Assembly (NCBI GenBank): GCA_964579135.1
Contig: CAZOFD010000002.1
Location: forward strand, 1 to 64,000
Direction of reading: 5' to 3'
DNA from: CAG-390 sp964579135
Lineage (GTDB): Bacteria; Bacillota; Clostridia; Oscillospirales; CAG-272
DNA length: 64,000 nucleotides
The position numbers and the translations under genes are program-made. Below, in pieces: positions 43,869 through 52,606 of the stretch. The first letter of the stretch is position 1, and every line of letters begins with the position of its first letter. The notes beneath the pieces are model-generated. The model had not been told where the DNA came from. It saw nothing but the letters and a program-made list of their open reading frames with translations, and did not search any database.

Positions 43869-45512
43869 TCACGATTCCGCAGGCGTATCCCGAAAGTCGG
43901 AATCGACGGAAGTGCAGTTTTCGATAACGGCTGCCTTGTCTCCCGACGTGACGACGGTGTTGTGCCGCAGGATAAGTCCGCTTGTATTACGCACGTAAAT
44001 TCCCGGTTTTCCGTTCGGGCATTCGATATAGTTATCCTCTATCGTAACGTTGTATATACTGCATCCCTCGGCTTTGTCGGCGTCTGCTTTGACGACGACG
44101 CCGCACGCCTCGCCTCCCCTTGAGGCGCAATTGTAGATTTTGTTGCCGCGAATGACGATGTTTGCGGGGCAACTTGCCTCGTACCACTTTGCTTCGGCTG
44201 CCGCGACGATCGCGGGACCCATAACGTCACGGAATACGCAGCCCTCGACAAGCGCGCTTCGATTCTTCAAAAGAACGCTTCTTGCAAAATGACGCGTTGC
44301 CGTGCATCTTACTATCTCCACTCGCGGCATACGCGTAACGTCGGAGAGAACGAACCCGTCCGTATCTTTCGGCAACGGCTTGTCGAGCGTTACTTTGCAG
44401 CACCAATCGTTCGGCATCGGTGTGCATTCGAGTACCGTATAGCTCTGCGCCGTTTGCAGCGTATTGCGATCGGTCAATTCCAGCGTATCGCCGACGTCGG
44501 GATAATCAAGAGTCCCGGCGTGAGTTCCGTCCGGAGTTTTTTCCCGTATCACGCAAGTGCTTTCATTTTCTTTTTCGATTATCGCCTGATAATATCCGTG
44601 AACGTTTGTAAAATCATCGCCGTTCCCGTCAAAACGGCAGTCCTCAAACCTTAGCAGCCCCTTCATCGACGTGAAGTGCGTCGCGTCGGTGTTCGTCGAC
44701 ATATGATGCCCCTTTGACGGAATGACCGAAAGCCCCTTTATTATAACGTTCTCGCTCCGATTTCCCACTATCCCCATTCCGGGCTGGCTGTTTATCGTCA
44801 CGTTCGTGAGTTTTATGTTTTTTGCGTTTTCGATAAGTACGGCGGGACGAGAGTGGTACGTATGAACGGTATAAAACAAAACTCCGTTATGAAGCGACTC
44901 CGAATCCCCGACGGTTGCCTTTATATGGCGGGAGTCCACAAACGTATAATCGTACAGATCGACGTAAACGTTACTTTCGATTGTCGGATCGTAAAAGAAA
45001 TAGCGAAGAGTCATCGGCGTTTTTTCGCATATCGGGCAGTCTTTGTCAAATTCGATGACGCACAAGCGACGTCCGTTCGTATTTACGGGTTCGAGCTCGG
45101 TTACGCGCCCCCTGCTGTAAGGTTTGCGCAGGTGATCTATCGTAAGCCCGCGAAGCTCCACGTCCGTACAATTTACGATGGACACCGGCTCCATAAAGCC
45201 TTCGACCATAAGCGTTGCGCCGTCCGCAATAACGCGTGTTCCCAAGTGCCCGTCAAACGAGAGACATCTGTCGTACCGATAATTCGGATTGAACATTATC
45301 CTCTGAGGATTTCTCCCCCACTCTCCCGTAATTACGGAATGCATGGCGTTTATCGCAAGCTCGCCCGTGATACGGTACGTTTTCGGCGGAACGACAAGCG
45401 TAGTGTGTGGATGCTCGCGTAGGTATGACATCGCGCAGACGAACGTGAGCGTATCGTTTTTTGCGGTAAAATCGGTCAAATTAACGATTTTTTCGGTCAT
45501 TGTATTTATCAT
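43869..45512 (-). CDS. Right-handed beta-helix protein, GH110-like (alpha-1,3-galactosidase family)
   Basis: Probably a glycoside hydrolase acting on terminal alpha-1,3-galactose. Of 547 residues, the N-terminal LTDFTAKNDTLTFVCAM is a pectate-lyase-fold start. The central region has SQPGMGIVGNRSENVI, then TDATHF at 275-280 and GDDFTNVHG at 298-306, matching my memory of the GH110 active-site region; parallel beta-helix turns follow (PANIVIRGNKIYNC). No signal peptide is visible, so it acts in the cytosol if the start is right. It is the last gene of a tRNA-modification operon. GGAGG lies 15 bases before the ATG, a long spacing. Confidence 0.7.
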   Translation of the reverse strand: MINTMTEKIVNLTDFTAKNDTLTFVCAMSYLREHPHTTLVVPPKTYRITGELAINAMHSVITGEWGRNPQRIMFNPNYRYDRCLSFDGHLGTRVIADGATLMVEGFMEPVSIVNCTDVELRGLTIDHLRKPYSRGRVTELEPVNTNGRRLCVIEFDKDCPICEKTPMTLRYFFYDPTIESNVYVDLYDYTFVDSRHIKATVGDSESLHNGVLFYTVHTYHSRPAVLIENAKNIKLTNVTINSQPGMGIVGNRSENVIIKGLSVIPSKGHHMSTNTDATHFTSMKGLLRFEDCRFDGNGDDFTNVHGYYQAIIEKENESTCVIREKTPDGTHAGTLDYPDVGDTLELTDRNTLQTAQSYTVLECTPMPNDWCCKVTLDKPLPKDTDGFVLSDVTRMPRVEIVRCTATRHFARSVLLKNRSALVEGCVFRDVMGPAIVAAAEAKWYEASCPANIVIRGNKIYNCASRGGEACGVVVKADADKAEGCSIYNVTIEDNYIECPNGKPGIYVRNTSGLILRHNTVVTSGDKAAVIENCTSVDSDFRDTPAES

Positions 45513-45542
45513 AGTTTTACTTTTTTTCCTCCGATGGGGGAT

Positions 45543-46316
45543 TTATCCGTCGTTTTCGTAATTCTTTATTCCGCTCATTCGCGAAAATTCGCGAAAGCCG
45601 TCGATCTCGCCTCGCTGTATCGCGCCGAATATGCGATAGCGCAAGCCGCGATGCATTCTGTCGAGATCCGCTATAAAACGCTTCATATTTTCGCGCTCGG
45701 TATTTCCGTCGGCGGGGCAGGTCGATGCGACCACCGGCAAAGCGGCGGAGGCGGCGTAGCGGCGCACGTCCTTTTCGGGAATATATATCATCGGGCGGAT
45801 GACCGTTATTCCCGTGCGCGAAAGATAGGTAACGGGGCTGAATGTTCCGAGGCGCCCCTCGTGAAAAAGGTTGAGCATAAAAGTTTCTATAACGTCGTCG
45901 AAATGGTGCCCCAAAGCCACTTTGTTGCAACCGTTTTCCGCGGCGGCGGAGTGAAGCGCACCGCGACGCATCTTCGCGCACAGCGAGCAAGGGTTGCTCT
46001 CTTTGCGGTAATCGAATATTATCTTGGATATCTCCGTTTTTACCGTTATATAAGGAACGTCGTAAGAGGCGCAAAGCTCCGCTACGGGGGCAAAGTCCAT
46101 ATCGGGCAGCCCCATATCGACGCTTATTGCGCGAAGAGAATATCGCTTCGGGTGGAACCTGCGCATCAAGGCGAGTGCGGCAAGCAACGCGAGCGAATCC
46201 TTGCCGCCCGAGACGCCGACCGCGATAACGTCTCCGTCCTCGATCATACCGTAGTCGTCCACGGCGCGTCGCACGTAACTCAGCAGATGCTTGGTATCGT
46301 TTTTAAGGTCGCTCAT
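45543..46316 (-). CDS. ttcA: TtcA/TilS-superfamily tRNA 2-thiolation protein (PP-loop ATPase)
   Basis: Probably makes 2-thiocytidine at tRNA position 32 or a related thiolation. The 257-residue protein has the PP-loop VGVSGGKDSLALLAAL near residue 35, the Fe-S cysteine pair NPCSLCAKMRRGAL, and ALGHHFDDVIETFMLNLFH. It lacks the N- or C-terminal rhodanese of ThiI. The ATG at 46316 overlaps the end of the HAD gene by 14 bases; GGAGGATT lies about 12 bases upstream. Confidence 0.87.
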   Translation of the reverse strand: MSDLKNDTKHLLSYVRRAVDDYGMIEDGDVIAVGVSGGKDSLALLAALALMRRFHPKRYSLRAISVDMGLPDMDFAPVAELCASYDVPYITVKTEISKIIFDYRKESNPCSLCAKMRRGALHSAAAENGCNKVALGHHFDDVIETFMLNLFHEGRLGTFSPVTYLSRTGITVIRPMIYIPEKDVRRYAASAALPVVASTCPADGNTERENMKRFIADLDRMHRGLRYRIFGAIQRGEIDGFREFSRMSGIKNYENDG

Positions 46317-46971
46317 TAAAAAGAAAATCCTCCAATTCACGCGGCGACTCGAAGCACAGGTCGCTTTTGCCGCGCATAGCGTTGCGTATAGAGGGCGTTG
46401 ACGGCGCCCAAAGAGCCGCGGCAAAGCGTGCGCCGGCGGCGTTTGCCATAAGTGTGCCTCGATCCATATCGTCGACTACGAGAACGTCCGTCGGCTCAAG
46501 GTGAAATCTTGCGCACGCATCGATAACGGGCCACGGAGCGGGCTTGCGCCGCCCCTCTCCGAGGGTCCAGTCGTATATCGCATCGGGGAGAGTGGCGAAA
46601 TTATGCTTCCAATCCCGTTCTATCACGCGGCGCGTGGAGTGCGAGGCGACGCATACCACTCCGCCCGCGGCGCGCTGACGGCGAATAATATTTATGATCC
46701 CGTCGTATGCCGTCGGTATGCGGTCTTCGGTGCTTTTTTGCCAAATTTCGAACTCGCGTTGCATCTCGTCGGCGGTAAATCCGTATTTTTCGCGGCAGAG
46801 CGCGTCAAAGCCCAAATCAAAACAAAGGTCGGAATATTCTTCGAAGCTCAAGGTTTCGCCGCGCAGTTTCGCAAGAGTTTCGCAAAACGACGGGTGGTTT
46901 ATCTCTTGGGTCGAGTTGACCGTCGTGTCGTCGTGGTCGAGTATAAGGCATTTAAATCTCGTTTTTTCCAT
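46303..46971 (-). CDS. HAD-superfamily hydrolase
   Basis: A 222-residue cytosolic phosphatase-like protein. Motif I is CLILDHDDTTVNS (DxD nucleophile pair near the N terminus), the cap is helical (C1 type), motif II is VVCVASHSTRR, and motif III is LVVDDMDRGTLMANAAG with KPAPWPVI supplying the Lys. The substrate is unknown. The start ATG at 46971 has GGGAG upstream; an earlier ATG at 46983 is in frame but lacks a site. Confidence 0.83.
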   Translation of the reverse strand: MEKTRFKCLILDHDDTTVNSTQEINHPSFCETLAKLRGETLSFEEYSDLCFDLGFDALCREKYGFTADEMQREFEIWQKSTEDRIPTAYDGIINIIRRQRAAGGVVCVASHSTRRVIERDWKHNFATLPDAIYDWTLGEGRRKPAPWPVIDACARFHLEPTDVLVVDDMDRGTLMANAAGARFAAALWAPSTPSIRNAMRGKSDLCFESPRELEDFLFNERP

Positions 46972-46986
46972 ACGCGCTCCCATATT

Positions 46987-47763
46987 TCAGTGCCGCACCT
47001 GCGGCAGATAAAAATCGCAATATTCGTTTATCGTTTTCGCCTCGGGGAAAAGTTCTGTCGAGGCACGGGCGGGGTGCAACACGAGCGGAGGCTCCGCGTC
47101 AAGGCGCGGGGCGGCGCCGAGTTTTGCCTCAACGAGTACGGCGGAGGGGCGTGCCCCGAGGTACGGTACGATCTCCCTCATCCTTTTCGGCTCGAGTTTG
47201 TTTTTTCGCATAGCTTCGAAAAGGTCGGGCAGACGTTCGGGACGAAAAACGCAGTAAAAGCTGCCGCCGTGATCGAGCAGTCTCGCCCCCGCGGCGCAAA
47301 AATCCGCAATACCGCCGAAAATCTCGTGCTTTGCAGCGTTGCGCGCGTCGTCCGCGGCGGGCACTCCGCCGTGGTTTATATACGGCGGATTGGCGAATAC
47401 CGCGGCGCATTTGCCGCCGACGTCGGCACACGAGACGTCGCGTACGTCGGCGCAAAGCACCGTCACTTTGCCGCGAAGACCGTTCAGTCGCACGTTTCTT
47501 TCGGCGAGTTCGGCGGAATAGTGGTTGATCTCGACGGCGGTGACGTGCGCAAATTTTTCGCAGGCGGCAGCCAAAAGCGAGATAACGCCCGTGCCGGAAC
47601 CGAGCTCGCAGGCGCGACGCGAGGGGCGACGGCGCAGATATGCCGCAAGATAGTATGCGTCCGTGCCCCAATCGAGCCCGTGCCCGTTGCGTATAAGGCG
47701 TATCTTGCCGCAAACGTCCGTTATGCTTTCGCCGCCGTTCAATAAAACGTTTTCGTTCTCCAT
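46987..47763 (-). CDS. tRNA1(Val) (adenine37-N6)-methyltransferase-like protein (YabB/TrmN6 family)
   Basis: A SAM-dependent methyltransferase of 258 residues. The Rossmann motif is ACELGSGTGVISLLAA (motif I), followed by VTAVEINHYSAELAERNV (motif II) and the adenine N6 catalytic motif VFANPPYINHGG (NPPY). The N-terminal region (GGESITDVCGKIRLIRNGHG) matches the family start. GGGAGGTC lies before the ATG. It is the first gene of a methyltransferase-HAD-TtcA-GH110 operon. Confidence 0.9.
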   Translation of the reverse strand: MENENVLLNGGESITDVCGKIRLIRNGHGLDWGTDAYYLAAYLRRRPSRRACELGSGTGVISLLAAACEKFAHVTAVEINHYSAELAERNVRLNGLRGKVTVLCADVRDVSCADVGGKCAAVFANPPYINHGGVPAADDARNAAKHEIFGGIADFCAAGARLLDHGGSFYCVFRPERLPDLFEAMRKNKLEPKRMREIVPYLGARPSAVLVEAKLGAAPRLDAEPPLVLHPARASTELFPEAKTINEYCDFYLPQVRH

Positions 47764-47787
47764 TAAGACCTCCCACAGTTACCGATC

Positions 47788-47816
47788 ATTATATCAGTTT
47801 TCGCACCGAATGTAAA
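47788..47816 (-). promoter_or_regulatory. SigA-type promoter of the methyltransferase-HAD-ttcA-GH110 operon
   Basis: Minus strand TTTACA (47811-47816), 17 bases, TATAAT (47788-47793). Confidence 0.88.
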
Positions 47817-47895
47817 GAGAAAGATCGCCCGTAGGCGAGAAATAAGTTTTCGCTTTTCGCGTCGGCGCACTTTGCGCCCTTTTCGTCCCGCGGTA

Positions 47896-47924
47896 TTGAC
47901 AATTATTTTTTCGTGTGATAAAAT
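47896..47924 (+). promoter_or_regulatory. SigA-type promoter of the HPr-like gene
   Basis: TTGACA (47896-47901), 17 bases, TAAAAT (47919-47924). Confidence 0.9.
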
Positions 47925-47968
47925 ATGCTCAAATAAGCCGATAATCGGCGGAACGGAGAAATAATATT

Positions 47969-48208
47969 ATGGAAAACAAGGTATACACGATTCACTTCGT
48001 AACCATTGCCGATCTTTATGATTTCGTTAACATTTCCGGTAAATATCCCTTTGACGTGGTTCTCAAATCGGGACATTACAACGTTGACGGAAAGTCGCTT
48101 ATGGGTATGTATTGCCTCAATCTTCTTTCGGATATCGAAATGACGGTTATGACCGACGATCCCTCGGCGTTTTTGGCTGAGATCGACAGATTTATCGTTA
48201 AAAAATAA
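47969..48208 (+). CDS. HPr-like protein lacking the phospho-acceptor histidine
   Basis: A 79-residue protein with the HPr fold pattern. After a first strand (YTIHFVTIADLYDFV), where HPr has G-L-H-A-R-P-A, there is no histidine. The Ser46 region is kept as VDGKSLMGMYCLNLL. It therefore cannot act as the ordinary PTS phosphocarrier; it may be a Crh-like regulator or have another role. It has its own promoter and its own terminator, so it is a single-gene transcript. GGAG lies about 13 bases before the ATG. Confidence 0.75.
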   Translation: MENKVYTIHFVTIADLYDFVNISGKYPFDVVLKSGHYNVDGKSLMGMYCLNLLSDIEMTVMTDDPSAFLAEIDRFIVKK

Positions 48209-48224
48209 AATCGTACGAGGCGCT

Positions 48225-48264
48225 GTCGGTCATACTCTTCGAGAGTGTGACCGACGGCTTTTTT
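48225..48264 (+). terminator. Intrinsic terminator after the HPr-like gene
   Basis: A 14-bp stem with one G-U pair (48225-48238 with 48242-48255), three-base loop, then six T. It ends just before the ribosome-binding site of the next gene. Confidence 0.93.
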
Positions 48265-48275
48265 CGGAGGAGCCA

Positions 48276-48893
48276 ATGAACGAAAACGGCGGTATGGCGA
48301 AAAACGAGTATGCGGCGACAACGGCTCGGGCGAGTGCCGAGGAAAGATGGAGCACGCTTGAGCGTGCCTGCGCGCAATGCGAAAAATGCGCTTTGTGTCG
48401 CACGCGAAACAAGGTCGTTGTCGGAAAAGGGAACAAAAACGCAAAATTGATGTTCGTCGGCGAAGCGCCGGGGCGCGAGGAGGATGAGTCGGGTGAGCCT
48501 TTCGTCGGGCGAGCGGGCAAACTTCTCGACAGATTTTTATATGCCGTCGACATACCGCCGGACGATATATACGTCGCCAACGTTTTAAAGTGCCGACCGC
48601 CGAACAATCGCGACCCCCTGCCCGAAGAAGAGGATATCTGTATCGAATATCTGCGCGAGCAGGTTCGCCTCGTTCGTCCGAGTATTATCGTTTGCCTCGG
48701 TAGGATAGCGGCGCAAAGGTTGATAGGTAGCGACGTCAGGATAACCCGCGACCACGGGAAGTGGTTGCGACGCGGGAATTTTTGGATGACGGCGCTTTAT
48801 CATCCCGCCGCGCTTTTGCGCGATCCGCCGAAAAAAGAGCAGATGCTCGAGGATATGAAAAGCGTTAAGAAAAAATTCGACGCCCTGTCTTGA
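48276..48893 (+). CDS. udg: Uracil-DNA glycosylase, family 4 (Fe-S type)
   Basis: Removes uracil from DNA in base-excision repair. The 205-residue protein has the family 4 Fe-S cysteines CEKCALC in the N-terminal part, then KCRPPNNRDP and EEDICIEYL. Motif A is FVGEAPGREEDESGEPFVG and the C-terminal motif is ALYHPAALLRDP. GGAGGAGCC precedes the ATG at 48276. It follows a strong terminator by only ~12 bases, so read-through or an unseen promoter must supply transcription. Confidence 0.94.
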   Translation: MNENGGMAKNEYAATTARASAEERWSTLERACAQCEKCALCRTRNKVVVGKGNKNAKLMFVGEAPGREEDESGEPFVGRAGKLLDRFLYAVDIPPDDIYVANVLKCRPPNNRDPLPEEEDICIEYLREQVRLVRPSIIVCLGRIAAQRLIGSDVRITRDHGKWLRRGNFWMTALYHPAALLRDPPKKEQMLEDMKSVKKKFDALS

Positions 48894-49020
48894 TTCGGAA
48901 GCGACGATCGTTTTCGTTTACCGTTGCGGCAAACCGCGAATTTTCGTCGCACGCGGGTAAACGGCGCTCTTGCCGCGCCGAGAGCGCGCGTCGGTACCGA
49001 CTGCGCAAGAAAGAAGACGA

Positions 49021-49069
49021 AAACAATAAGCACGACGTCGCCGAAAGCGACGTCGTGCTTATTGTTTTT
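49021..49069. terminator. Bidirectional terminator between udg and hisS
   Basis: A 22-bp perfect stem (49021-49042 with 49048-49069) with a five-base loop and A/T outer ends. Confidence 0.97.
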
Positions 49070-49098
49070 CGCGTGGTTTCGATAGCCGCGGCGTAGGA

Positions 49099-50325
49099 TC
49101 AGTATTCGATAAATTCCGAGTAGCCGTCCTCTTCGAGGCGCGTTTTTTGAAAATACACGTTTTTCATCTTGGTTGTCACGAGCACGCGCGCGCCGTCGGT
49201 ACGCATAGCGGCTGCTTCGGCGTGGATCCTTATAAGCTCTTCGGGTGCGACGCCTTTCGAAACGAGCACCGCGACGGATCTTTGCGGCGCGGGGGGCGTA
49301 AAGCCGCTGTCCGCGAGCGCGACAACGATACGCTCGAAGCCGAGCGAGAATCCGCAGGCGGGAACGCGTTGACCCGTAAATTTGCCGAGCATATCGTCGT
49401 ATCTTCCGCCGCCGCCTACGGAATATCCGTAGCCGTCCATCTCTATCTCGAATATCGTGCCGGTGTAATACGACATTCCCCTGACGAGCGTGGGGTCGAA
49501 TTTGATATTGCAGGAGCCTACGGTAGCTGCCGCGGCGCACCGCATAACGGAGGCGAGCTCGTCGGCGATATCGGCAGCCTCGCCGCCTATTCTCGACGCG
49601 AAGTCGGTAACGGAAACGTTGTCCGCGTCGGCGTAAAGCGCGGCGTACCTTTCGACTGCTTCGGGGTCGAATCCCGCCTCGACAAGCTCGGATTTGACTC
49701 CGTCTATGCCGATTTTGTCCATTTTATCGAGTATGATAAATATTTTGTCGCACTCCTCGGAGGGAAGAGCACAGGCGTCGGTGCACAGGCGAAGCAATCT
49801 GCGGTCGTTTATTCTTATCGTAAAGTTCTCGAAGCCGAGGCGGCGCAGCACGCCCGCGGTGGATGAGATAAGCGTGATCTCCGCGCCCGACGACCCGTCG
49901 CCGATAATGTCGATGTCGCATTGGGTGAATTGGCGGTAGCGCCCTTTTTGCGGACGGTCGGCGCGCCAAACGTTTCCTATCTGCATAGCAAGGAAAGGCG
50001 TGGGCAATTTGGCGGAGTTGTTCGCGTAGTAGCGTGAGAGCGGTACGGTAAGGTCGTATCTCAGACCGCTGTCGCAAAGCGCGTCTTCTCCCGCGGATAC
50101 GTCGAGCTTTTCGCCTCTTTTGAGGATTCTGAAGATAAGTTTTTCGTTGTCGCCGCCGTTTTTGCCGGTAAGGTTTTCGACGTGTTCGACAGCGGGGGTC
50201 TCGATCATAGAGAACCCGGCGCGGGAGTACGAATCCGTTATTACGGATTTGACGTATTCGCGCAGTGCGACCTCGCGCGGGAGGTAGTCGTTCATTCCTT
50301 TGGTGGGGGTTTTTATAAGTTTCAT
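49099..50325 (-). CDS. hisS: Histidyl-tRNA synthetase
   Basis: Charges tRNA-His with histidine. The 408-residue class II synthetase has motif 1 around AGFSMIETPAVEH, motif 2 MQIGNVWRADRPQKGRYRQF with the following QCDIDIIG, the histidine-A-like LVRGMSYYTGTIFEIEMDG, and motif 3 ACGFSLGFERIV, then an anticodon domain (SVAVLVSKGVAPEEL). In most HisS proteins the LVRG motif continues L-D-Y-Y; here Asp is Ser, which is worth noting but found in some lineages as I recall. The ATG at 50325 has AAGGCG nine bases upstream; the GTG at 50331 is too close to it. Confidence 0.93.
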   Translation of the reverse strand: MKLIKTPTKGMNDYLPREVALREYVKSVITDSYSRAGFSMIETPAVEHVENLTGKNGGDNEKLIFRILKRGEKLDVSAGEDALCDSGLRYDLTVPLSRYYANNSAKLPTPFLAMQIGNVWRADRPQKGRYRQFTQCDIDIIGDGSSGAEITLISSTAGVLRRLGFENFTIRINDRRLLRLCTDACALPSEECDKIFIILDKMDKIGIDGVKSELVEAGFDPEAVERYAALYADADNVSVTDFASRIGGEAADIADELASVMRCAAAATVGSCNIKFDPTLVRGMSYYTGTIFEIEMDGYGYSVGGGGRYDDMLGKFTGQRVPACGFSLGFERIVVALADSGFTPPAPQRSVAVLVSKGVAPEELIRIHAEAAAMRTDGARVLVTTKMKNVYFQKTRLEEDGYSEFIEY

Positions 50326-50376
50326 TTTCACGTTCGCCTTTGCATATATACTTGGATTTCGGTTTTATTGCGAGTG

Positions 50377-51084
50377 TCAAAAGGGTATCTTCGGGTCGTT
50401 AAATTCCGCCAGTCGTTTTTCCTTGGCTGCGCGTGCGACGTCACCGAAAGCCGCCGGCGCGTTGCCGCCCGCAAGGCGGATGAGATACTCGGTAAGATCG
50501 GGGTTCAGCGGCAATATCGGGCCGAGCGTTTGCGTGCCTATAAAGTTGTTTTTGCGCATACCTTCAAGCGAGCTTTCGGGATTCAGCCCCATACCGCGTT
50601 TCATCTTGAGAAAATAACCGTCCTCGTTATTTCCGTGTATCACGGAAAACTGCGAGCGAAAGCCCGTAACGGTTATTCCGTCGCACTCTCCGAGGACTTT
50701 GCCGTTGTATCTTTTGAACAGATCCGTGGTAACGGTAAGATCGAAGATGCCGAGAGCGTCGACGGACAAGCCCTCCGTAACGTAATCTATCCGCTTCGTA
50801 AATATTTCGCAGGCGTTGCCCGTTGCGAGAAACACCACGTCGTCGCGGATAAGCTCCTCGATCCTTTCTTTGTACGGCATAAGCTCCGATATCGCGCGGC
50901 GCTGAACGGATTCGCTCATAGATCCAATAAGTATCATATCGGGGCGCTGTGCGGCGAAAAAGGGCACGTCCGTTATTGCGGTTCGGCGTATATCGGCGTC
51001 GGGCATACAGCGACGCAGATATTCCGCATTTTGCGGGTCGCCGTAGAAATTGCAAATTTCGCCGAAAAGTATTTCTATCGTCAT
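50377..51084 (-). CDS. gatD: GatD-like glutamine amidotransferase, partner of MurT
   Basis: With MurT it amidates the D-glutamate of lipid II to D-isoglutamine; GatD supplies ammonia from glutamine. The 235-residue class I GATase-like protein has the nucleophile region LATGNACEIF with Cys92 (Staphylococcus GatD Cys94). The position of the catalytic His (G-T-Y-L-H-G-P in Staphylococcus, His189) reads GTQTLGPIL with Leu187. The start is ATG 51084 or GTG 51093, both with weak sites. It lies 95 bases after murT. Confidence 0.82.
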   Translation of the reverse strand: MTIEILFGEICNFYGDPQNAEYLRRCMPDADIRRTAITDVPFFAAQRPDMILIGSMSESVQRRAISELMPYKERIEELIRDDVVFLATGNACEIFTKRIDYVTEGLSVDALGIFDLTVTTDLFKRYNGKVLGECDGITVTGFRSQFSVIHGNNEDGYFLKMKRGMGLNPESSLEGMRKNNFIGTQTLGPILPLNPDLTEYLIRLAGGNAPAAFGDVARAAKEKRLAEFNDPKIPF

Positions 51085-51179
51085 TTTTTGCACGGTCTTC
51101 GCACGTTACGTTGCTTGCGTGCGAGAACTCCTTTCGTATTTGTAAGGATACTTTTACGTAAAAGTCGCCGCGCCGTGCG

Positions 51180-52550
51180 TTATCCGCGAGCGCACACGGC
51201 TTTTTTTACCGTTTCGGTCTCGGCGAGTATATACGGGTCGTAAAGGATGTATACGTCGGAATATTTGTCGGTGTCGATAAGTTCCGCCCCGCGTATAACG
51301 TCGTCGACGATCTTTATTTTATTCGGGTCAACGCCGGCAAGCACGGCTCGCATCTTTTGGTCGCGGCATCGTTTCCCAGCAAAGCAAATCTCGGCTATCG
51401 AGGGGTGCGCGAGCGGCGAGTAGTCGCAGTCGTATATCCAGCATACGCTTTCGGAATCGTTGGTATTGTCACCCTTGTCATCCACCATAATAAGCACGCT
51501 TTTTTCGTTCCCGGGGCGTGATGCCACGTAGCTGAATGCGCGTGCGCAAGCTATCGGATTTTGCCCTTTGGCAAGTTGCATCGTTACGTTCAGCTTGCCC
51601 GCGCGGAAAGAATCGAAGCGAGATTTTACTATCTTTTGTTTGTCGAAAGAGGCTTTTATCTCGCCGAGGGACAAGCCGAAGCGCGAAAGCACGGCGATGG
51701 CTCCGCAAAAGTTGTATACGTTCGTTACGTTGTCGTTGATAAGGCGAAACGTTTCGCGCTCGCCGCTGTCGGTGCAAGTAACGGTAAACGTGCCGCCGTC
51801 CCTGTCGATATCGGTCACGGCAAAATCGGGCGCGGGATTGGAAAGACCGCATTTCGGGCAAAACAATTTGCCTATGTGGTCGTACCTTATATATTCGGCT
51901 TCCAGGCGCGTTCCGCACTCGGGACAGTATACGATGTCACCGAAACTCTCGGGAGCGGGTCCGCAGGGCTTGTCCGCTGTGAGCGAAAAATACGTTCTCG
52001 TACCGTTTTGCGGAGCCAAACGCGCACAGATAAGGTCGTCCGCATTCAGCACGACGTGCGTGGAGGGCGGCAACGCGCGATTGATTATATAGGAGATGAA
52101 CTCGGTGTGCGCGTTTCGCTTGAGCGAGTCGCGCATAACGTTGTTGCAGATGAGAAAATCGGGAGTAACGTAGCGGTATACCAAAAGCGAACTGCGCTCG
52201 TCCACCTCTATCACGCCCACCTGCTTTTTCGCTTTGCCGCAGAGGGTGGAGTCGGCAAGCAGTGCCGTGGTCACGCCCGCTTGTACGTTCGAGCCGTAGC
52301 TGTTGTTCGTTACGGTATAGCCGCAGTCGGTAAGGACGGAAGCCAAAAGGTTGCTTACGGTCGTTTTTCCGTTGGTGCCCGTAACGCATATGAGCGTTTG
52401 CGGCATAGTCAGGTGCTTAAGAAAGTCGGGGCAGATCTTGAGCGCGACTTTGCCGGGGGTGCAGGTCGCAGGTCTTTTGACGGCTCGCAGAGCGGCTCGC
52501 GTTGCTTTGGCTGCGATCATCGCCGCCAAAAATCTCGGACTGTGTGACAT
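51180..52550 (-). CDS. murT: MurT-like lipid II isoglutaminyl synthase, Mur ligase subunit
   Basis: Activates the D-Glu carboxylate of lipid II with ATP for amidation. The 456-residue protein has the Mur-ligase P-loop ICVTGTNGKTTVSNLLASVL, VIEVDERS, and the MurT-specific Cys4 zinc ribbon YCPECGTRLEAEY ... FCPKCGLSNPAP inserted in the central domain. VTNVYNFCGAIAVL and MVDDKGDNTNDSE belong to the C-terminal half. Length is close to the 437 residues of Staphylococcus MurT. The ATG at 52550 has only GGGAG 14 bases upstream. Confidence 0.92.
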   Translation of the reverse strand: MSHSPRFLAAMIAAKATRAALRAVKRPATCTPGKVALKICPDFLKHLTMPQTLICVTGTNGKTTVSNLLASVLTDCGYTVTNNSYGSNVQAGVTTALLADSTLCGKAKKQVGVIEVDERSSLLVYRYVTPDFLICNNVMRDSLKRNAHTEFISYIINRALPPSTHVVLNADDLICARLAPQNGTRTYFSLTADKPCGPAPESFGDIVYCPECGTRLEAEYIRYDHIGKLFCPKCGLSNPAPDFAVTDIDRDGGTFTVTCTDSGERETFRLINDNVTNVYNFCGAIAVLSRFGLSLGEIKASFDKQKIVKSRFDSFRAGKLNVTMQLAKGQNPIACARAFSYVASRPGNEKSVLIMVDDKGDNTNDSESVCWIYDCDYSPLAHPSIAEICFAGKRCRDQKMRAVLAGVDPNKIKIVDDVIRGAELIDTDKYSDVYILYDPYILAETETVKKAVCARG

Positions 52551-52606
52551 TTGCGTTGCGCGGCTCCCGCTGTTCGGCGGAAGCCTCCTTTCTTTTTTCT
52601 TTTTCG

